DNA of 19,621 nucleotides from Oscillospiraceae bacterium (GTDB lineage Bacteria; Bacillota; Clostridia; Saccharofermentanales; Fastidiosipilaceae): positions 1 through 19,621 of the forward strand of contig JASBZA010000019.1 of assembly GCA_029983685.1 (NCBI GenBank). Direction: 5' to 3'. The stretch's first letter is position 1. Each line of letters opens with the position of its first letter. Below the pieces are notes generated by a model. It saw only the letters and a list, made by a program, of their open reading frames with translations, was not told the origin of the DNA and did not search any database. Positions 15,700 to 19,621 of the stretch are shown here, one piece after another. The position numbers and the translations under genes are program-made.

Positions 15700-17307
15700 T
15701 TAAATCTCCAAAGGTGAAGGCAGGTCCTTATACTTGGCAAAAAGCTCTTCCAACTCGCCCTTGTCATAAGCCTCCATGGCTTCTTTAGCCAAAACGGCAT
15801 CGATGGGATAGGGCGTATATTGGCCCATAATGAGCTGGGTTGTCTCGGAACCTTGGCCCAAGAGACAGATGATGGTCCTTTGGTCCTTCTTTCTAAGCTC
15901 TAAAGCCCTGTAAAAGGCCTTACGCCTGTCGGCTATACTTTCATAAGGCGTGCCGGTCTCATCGATATAAGAGCCTAATTCGGCGTTAATTTTGGCCACA
16001 GGCTCCCTATCCGGATTACTGGAGGTCAGAATAATCCTATCCGAGTACTTACCGGCCGCCCGGCCCATGTCGGGGCGCCTGGATTCGACCTTGCCGTAAG
16101 CTCCGAAGACCGAAATCAGATAGTCGTCGGGTGCAAACTCTCTGGCCAGGGATAAGACCGTATTAATCGAAAAACCCGAGTGAGCAAAGTCGACAATTAT
16201 AGTTAAGAGGCCGTCTTGGCTGGTGAAGGTCTCCCAGCGGCCCGGAACTCTGACCGGCCTAATGGCTTCTCTTATAATTTCTACGGGAATGCCCATATCA
16301 AGGGCAATACTGATAGCCGCCAAAGCGTCGTAAATCTGGAAGGCCCCCGGTATAGACAGGCTGAAGGCTTCTTCTTTGCCATCTACATCCAGTGTAAAGC
16401 GCGTGGTATGTAGGCCGTATTCCGTATGCTTAGCCTGATATTCGGCTCCTGCCTTTTCAATGGAGAACTCTAAATAACGCTCACACTTCTTGGCCTCGAC
16501 CAATACGCGATCGTAATGGTCCATGTCTTTATTAATGACTGCCACTTTACTTTGGCTGAAGAGCTTTAATTTGGCCTCAAAATAGTCCTCGAAGGTCGGA
16601 TGCTCGATAGGACTGATATGGTCGGGGACAATGTTAAGAAAGACCCCATAGTCAAAATCCAGGTAATCCACGCGGTTGTACTTTAAAGCCTGGCTGGAAA
16701 TCTCCAGAACCATGTATTGGGTCCCGTGGGCTACGGCTCTGGCCAAAACACGCTGGAGCTCAATGGCTTCGGGCGTCGTGTTGGTCGCATCGACACCGTC
16801 CACACCGTCAAAATACTCCACGGAAGAGCTAATGCCGGCTTGGCCTAATCCCTGCGACTTCAAATAGGCATCCAAGATGGCCTTCATAAAAAAGGCAGTC
16901 GTGGTCTTGCCCTTGGTTCCGGTTATGCCGACCATCGTGAGCTTTTGCCCCGGATGGTCAAAGTGATAATCGCCTATTAAACTCATGGCCAATCGAACAT
17001 CGGTCACCTGAATAAAGGGCTTATCTTCTATGCCGTAATCGTCTTCGGCAATATAGGCCAAAGCACCGCGGCTTATTGCATCTTCTAAGAACTCTTTTTT
17101 AAAGTGGCGGCCTTTACATAAAAACAAGGTCCCTTCTGTGACGTTTCTAGAGTCGTAAGTGATGTCTAATACGACTTCCTGATCTCGTTTTTTCAGGTCC
17201 GAACGAACCAGAAGACCCTTTTCTTTAAGGACATCCACGTAAGATGCCAGGACTTTTAACTCATGCGTTTTAATTTTTTTATTTTCTATATCCTGAGATG
17301 TCGTCAT
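15700..17307 (-). CDS. murE: UDP-N-acetylmuramyl-tripeptide synthetase (MurE-type Mur ligase)
   Basis: ATP-dependent cytosolic ligase that adds the third amino acid to UDP-MurNAc-L-Ala-D-Glu in peptidoglycan synthesis. The 535-residue protein has an N-terminal uridine-binding domain with ITYDSRNV near 50, a central ATPase domain with GITGTKGKTTT (127-137), TTPEA and the EAKLKLF lysine expected to be carbamylated, and a C-terminal domain with VPGRWETF and VDFAHS. The amino-acid selection motif, DNPR in meso-diaminopimelate enzymes, is SNPD here (430-433), and the later GKGHE-type motif is GQGSE. This argues against a standard diaminopimelate enzyme; lysine, ornithine or another residue is possible. 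It heads the murE-cinA gene run. ATG start, with AAGGA about 8 nt upstream. Confidence 0.92.
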   Translation of the reverse strand: MTTSQDIENKKIKTHELKVLASYVDVLKEKGLLVRSDLKKRDQEVVLDITYDSRNVTEGTLFLCKGRHFKKEFLEDAISRGALAYIAEDDYGIEDKPFIQVTDVRLAMSLIGDYHFDHPGQKLTMVGITGTKGKTTTAFFMKAILDAYLKSQGLGQAGISSSVEYFDGVDGVDATNTTPEAIELQRVLARAVAHGTQYMVLEISSQALKYNRVDYLDFDYGVFLNIVPDHISPIEHPTFEDYFEAKLKLFSQSKVAVINKDMDHYDRVLVEAKKCERYLEFSIEKAGAEYQAKHTEYGLHTTRFTLDVDGKEEAFSLSIPGAFQIYDALAAISIALDMGIPVEIIREAIRPVRVPGRWETFTSQDGLLTIIVDFAHSGFSINTVLSLAREFAPDDYLISVFGAYGKVESRRPDMGRAAGKYSDRIILTSSNPDREPVAKINAELGSYIDETGTPYESIADRRKAFYRALELRKKDQRTIICLLGQGSETTQLIMGQYTPYPIDAVLAKEAMEAYDKGELEELFAKYKDLPSPLEI

Positions 17308-17359
17308 CTTAATAATCCTTCCCCGAATTTAGTATGTTGTTAAAACCTATTGAAGCTAA

Positions 17360-17368
17360 ATTATAGCA
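17360..17368 (-). promoter_or_regulatory. Extended -10 promoter of the murE-rnhA-nudF-ftsK-folD-cinA run
   Basis: Minus strand TGCTATAAT (17360-17368) is a perfect extended -10 element. No good -35 hexamer is found at 17 bp, which is typical when TGn is present. Transcription would begin near 17353, giving a murE leader of about 45 nt. It starts only about 20 bp after the tRNA-Trp terminator. Confidence 0.72.
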
Positions 17369-17387
17369 CTTGACTCAAACCCGGACA

Positions 17388-17429
17388 TAAAAAAGCAGCA
17401 ACCCCTAACTGTCTACTGAGATTGCTGCT
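17388..17429 (-). terminator. Intrinsic terminator of tRNA-Trp
   Basis: Minus strand AGCAGCAA (17422-17429) pairs perfectly with TTGCTGCT (17394-17401), followed by a T run (17389-17394). The loop is long, 20 nt. It begins 5 nt after the encoded CCA of the tRNA. Confidence 0.85.
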
Positions 17430-17433
17430 AGTC

Positions 17434-17508
17434 TGGCAGGGGAGACAGGATTTGAACCCGCAACCGACGGTTTTGGAGACCGTTGCTCTACCGTTGAGCC
17501 ACTCCCCT
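17434..17508 (-). tRNA. tRNA-Trp (anticodon CCA)
   Basis: Complete cloverleaf of 75 nt including an encoded 3' CCA. Acceptor AGGGGAG pairs with CTCCCCT; the D-arm is GCTC-AACGGTA-GAGC; the anticodon stem ACGGT/ACCGT closes loop CTCCAAA with CCA at 34-36; the T-arm contains GGTTCAAAT. The discriminator base is G, as expected for bacterial tRNA-Trp. It has its own promoter and terminator. Confidence 0.98.
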
Positions 17509-17521
17509 AAGAGCAAGTGAA

Positions 17522-17550
17522 AGTTTAGAATAGGGGATATTTTTTGTCAA
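17522..17550 (-). promoter_or_regulatory. Promoter of tRNA-Trp
   Basis: Minus strand consensus TTGACA (17545-17550), a 17-bp spacer, then TAAACT (17522-17527), starting 11 bp after the end of the DUF2254 gene. Transcription would begin within a few bases of 17515, shortly before the tRNA 5' end. Confidence 0.8.
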
Positions 17551-17561
17551 GGGAAAGAGCT

Positions 17562-18866
17562 CTAATTGGCCAAAGTCTTCTCTTTGCCCTTATAAAAACT
17601 ATTATATATTTTCTGAATCCTCTCCTTGTCCATTTCACTCTGGCAGTTATCGGAGCAGATTTTATAACAATAATCAAAGAATTCTCTGATATCGTCATAG
17701 ACACGGTCGCAGCTAGCTAGGTAAATCATAAAAAGGCTTTTGAGTATGGCTTCAGAAACCAGGATATCTTCTTTCCCGTAAAAAAGTATCTGATTAAAGG
17801 TCAGATACATTTCTTCCATGGGCGTAAAGCCGTTATAAACGAGTTTCACCTTATCATCTTCGGCTAAAATCACATAATTATTTTCTGTGGAAAAGAGCTG
17901 TCCCAATAGAATGCCAATCTTCTGAATGCACAATATGGCCGTATTGGGGTCATTAATCCCCGGGCTTAAAGCCCTCATAGCAATTTCTACCAAGCAGGTA
18001 ATCTCATAGTGATAATCACGCGTATCATTTTTGGTCTTATTGACAATAATTCCTGATGAAACCTTATCGGCCAAATCCTCATAATCTTCGTCGCTATAGT
18101 CCAAATCTTCCCAAATTCTGATTGTCCCTATAATCATGTCGCGTAAGACAAATTCACCGATTTTTTCTTCAATAAATAGCTCGGATTGGATATTGCCCAT
18201 AGTCCTCATAATCGCATCTTGGTTGATATCGTAAAAATAACCGGATTCTTTGGCATAAACGGGCAAGGTCTTATAAGCCTTACCGCCCTGATATCTTTTA
18301 GCATCTTTTCTATTTCGGCATAAATCCTCGATAAGGATCAGGGCGTTGCGATAGACATTTTCCACGACACTAGAAGCTTTAATATCGGTCAAAACCTTGA
18401 AAGCAAAAAGAACAAAGGACAACATAGCCGCTATGGCATAAAAAACTGCGATAGTGCCGGATATTAGGGGCTCATTAAAAGTAATATTCTGAACTAAGAA
18501 TAAAGAGAGGACCGTATAGAAAAAACCGCCGATGAAGACACCAAAAAGACTTAAGACATTGGGCTTATCGATAAAGTCTTGAACAATCCTGGGTGTAAAG
18601 GTACCTTGATAAGTATTAAGAACAACCAAAATCGTCGACAATGTAAAGGTGCTGACGGTAAGAAAGGTGCCGGATAGGTTAGACAGAAAAGATACCGTAA
18701 CCTCAGGCGATAAGAGGATAATTTCTGGAAGTTTCTCTTTTACAGCGGGAAAGCGGTAGTCCACAAGCCAAGCGATGACCAAGAGGACAATAGAAATCAA
18801 AGCATAGCGCACGATGCGGATTATATTGCGGTTATTTTGAATAAATAGTTCTATTTTTTTTATCAT
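17562..18866 (-). CDS. DUF2254 family membrane protein, function unknown
   Basis: The 434-residue protein has four hydrophobic segments in its first 160 residues (about 17-34, 55-85, 104-126 and 134-160), followed by a soluble, charged C-terminal domain. The membrane part reads like the DUF2254 family (LSGTFLTVSTFTLSTILVVLN, then FTPRIVQDF). The hallmark RALSPGINDPNTA lies near residue 300. I know of no established biochemical role for the family; a channel- or transport-like role has been supposed because of its membrane core, but nothing here proves it. ATG start, with AAAGG about 10 nt upstream. It is a single gene, followed at once by the tRNA-Trp promoter. The base composition appears more AT-rich than that of the genes downstream. 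Confidence 0.85.
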   Translation of the reverse strand: MIKKIELFIQNNRNIIRIVRYALISIVLLVIAWLVDYRFPAVKEKLPEIILLSPEVTVSFLSNLSGTFLTVSTFTLSTILVVLNTYQGTFTPRIVQDFIDKPNVLSLFGVFIGGFFYTVLSLFLVQNITFNEPLISGTIAVFYAIAAMLSFVLFAFKVLTDIKASSVVENVYRNALILIEDLCRNRKDAKRYQGGKAYKTLPVYAKESGYFYDINQDAIMRTMGNIQSELFIEEKIGEFVLRDMIIGTIRIWEDLDYSDEDYEDLADKVSSGIIVNKTKNDTRDYHYEITCLVEIAMRALSPGINDPNTAILCIQKIGILLGQLFSTENNYVILAEDDKVKLVYNGFTPMEEMYLTFNQILFYGKEDILVSEAILKSLFMIYLASCDRVYDDIREFFDYCYKICSDNCQSEMDKERIQKIYNSFYKGKEKTLAN

Positions 18867-18872
18867 AAGTGT

Positions 18873-18923
18873 TTACCTTTGAAATAATTCTTCGAGTTTT
18901 TCTTCAAGTGTTCCATCTTTCAC
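18873..18923 (-). CDS. Possible 16-codon leader peptide before the DUF2254 gene
   Basis: A GTG-started frame encodes 16 residues (MKDGTLEEKLEELFQR, taking GTG as Met), 5 nt after a good GAGGAA ribosome site, and stops at TAA 6 nt before the DUF2254 ATG. The peptide would be an acidic helix. The SD of the downstream gene (AAAGG) lies in its last codons, an arrangement suited to translational coupling. An overlapping 17-codon ATG frame, ending in TGA at the DUF2254 start, has a poorer SD. Short frames like this arise by chance, so this is tentative. Confidence 0.3.
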   Translation of the reverse strand: MKDGTLEEKLEELFQR

Positions 18924-18977
18924 ATAATTTCCTCAAATAAAATACTATTATTTCAGAGTGCTTCAATATTGATTAAC

Positions 18978-18983
18978 ATTATA
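18978..18983 (-). promoter_or_regulatory. Candidate -10 box for the DUF2254 gene
   Basis: Minus strand TATAAT, about 110 bp upstream of the start codon. No convincing -35 hexamer lies 16-18 bp further up, and the region is AT-rich, so the assignment is weak. Confidence 0.35.
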
Positions 18984-19019
18984 CATTGAAATTATGAAAG
19001 AGACTTATTTAGTTGTGAC

Positions 19020-19176
19020 TTAGTTGTAGTCAAAGGAAATCTCGTAATGTATAGCACTTGGGCTCATATGAGTGCATTCGTGGCAGTGGCATAATTATCA
19101 TCTATCCAAAAACATTATCTGGATATTCCCTTGCAAAGTCTAAGGAGGCAGCATTATCCCCCAGGAAATTTTCCAT
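19020..19176 (-). pseudogene. Decayed coding remnant, three frames (C-terminal part of an unrecognised protein)
   Basis: Three short minus-strand pieces follow each other with shifts of frame. They are MENFLGDNAASLDFAREYPD...VFG and stop (19176-19102), then IDDNYATATNALI in another frame (ending at 19064), then MSPSAIHYEISFDYN and stop (19067-19020). Joined across small indels (the first at a T5 run near 19105-19109) they read as one plausible protein end. I do not recognise the family. The intact long genes elsewhere in the window argue against general sequencing error. The coding nature of each piece is a judgement from amino-acid composition. Confidence 0.45.
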
Positions 19177-19234
19177 TGTTCAGTGTCTATCAGCTAACAC
19201 ATTTCTTTAAAATATCTGCATAGCTCTTAAAATA

Positions 19235-19621
19235 TCAAAAGTACTTTCTGATATATGCTTCGGCTAGTTCAAAATCCTCTTCGGGCGTAAAATCTGTGTA
19301 ACCATTCGCATCAGGCCCATCTTCGAATGATTAATAGAACTATAGGGCAACCTATACTTTCCCTAAATTTGTAGACCAATGGGATTTTTCCCAGTCCGGA
19401 ATCTTCTACCAGATTATTGAGTATGTCTCTGATAGAATACACAGAAGACTGGTCTTGTGAGAAAGCTTATTTCAGTAAAGCTTCTCTTGAGACTTTAAGT
19501 TAGAAAAGAGCACTTTGTATAAGGAAGTCTGATAAACAAAGTTGCGAACATAGGCTGACACTACCGAGAGGAGACCAGCTATTAAATGTCAAGGGCAAAA
19601 CTAAAGACTTTTGTAGCGGGT
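19235..19621 (-). pseudogene. Decayed coding remnant with at least three frame changes, running off the window
   Basis: Successive minus-strand pieces tile this stretch: PATKVFSFALDI (19620-19582), then IAGLLSVVSAYVRNFVYQTS... to a stop at 19472, then QDQSSVYSIRDILNNLVEDS... (frame 19466-19311), then FEDGPDANGYTDFTPEEDFE... to TGA at 19235. Each switch is to a different frame. If the last TGA was once a sense codon, the frame would continue for 14 more codons to 19190. The composition is protein-like (balanced, acidic C-terminus), unlike random AT-rich translation. I do not recognise the family; the gene's start would lie outside the window. It could be one gene with the neighbouring remnant. 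Confidence 0.45.
19459..19486. repeat. Imperfect inverted repeat within the remnant region
   Basis: GAGAAAGCTT (19459-19468) pairs with AAGCTTCTC (19478-19486), 9 bp with one bulged base, around a 9-nt loop. No T-tract or other sign gives it a function. Confidence 0.25.

Noticed and set aside
17340..17433. T-box riboswitch upstream of murE
   Set aside because: The TTAGGGG in the hairpin loop is not the conserved T-box AGGGTGGNACCGCG, and the hairpin is correctly placed and built as the tRNA-Trp terminator.
1..19621. CRISPR array, insertion sequence, prophage or intein
   Set aside because: No regularly spaced repeats, transposase or integrase motifs, or terminal inverted repeats were seen, and recA is uninterrupted.

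Overview
The window looks like a chromosomal housekeeping segment of a low-to-moderate GC Firmicute, most likely a clostridial lineage; this placement is inferred. The evidence is a Gram-positive type SMC rather than MukB, the conserved acpP-rnc-smc-ftsY order, a Bacillus/Clostridia-type SOS box (GAAC-N4-GTTC) at recA, a short FtsY without a long acidic domain, and Shine-Dalgarno sites of the AGGAGG kind. All recognised genes lie on the minus strand, so transcription runs from high to low coordinates.

Layout in the direction of transcription. (1) About 19621-18870 holds no intact gene. It contains short same-strand open pieces in shifting frames that read like decayed protein-coding sequence, then a leader with a possible 16-codon peptide. 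(2) A DUF2254-family membrane protein of unknown function. (3) tRNA-Trp(CCA) with its own promoter and intrinsic terminator. (4) A tightly packed run, murE-rnhA-nudF-ftsK-folD-cinA, behind an extended -10 promoter: cell-wall precursor ligase, RNase HI, ADP-ribose pyrophosphatase, DNA translocase, C1-folate enzyme and NMN deamidase-type protein. (5) recA-recX-rimO-pgsA behind a strong promoter whose start region carries a perfect SOS operator. (6) acpP alone, with its own strong promoter and terminator. (7) rnc-smc-ftsY: RNase III, condensin and SRP receptor. (8) tRNA-Thr(TGT), cut by the window's left edge, with its own promoter.

The functions are mostly core: chromosome organisation and segregation (smc, ftsK), recombination and SOS repair (recA, recX), envelope and lipid synthesis (murE, acpP, pgsA), membrane targeting (ftsY), RNA processing (rnc, rnhA), ribosome modification (rimO) and metabolite housekeeping (nudF, folD, cinA). 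The run joins two clusters usually seen apart in Bacillus-like genomes: the ftsK/pgsA/cinA/recA group and the acpP/rnc/smc/ftsY group.

I found no CRISPR array, intact mobile element or obvious new defence system. The points most worth a second look are the decayed sequence at the right end, the DUF2254 leader, a 17-bp palindrome upstream of acpP, the unusual amino-acid selection motif in MurE, the ambiguous (possibly leaderless) start of rnc, and 10-bp-phased repeats upstream of the recA promoter.
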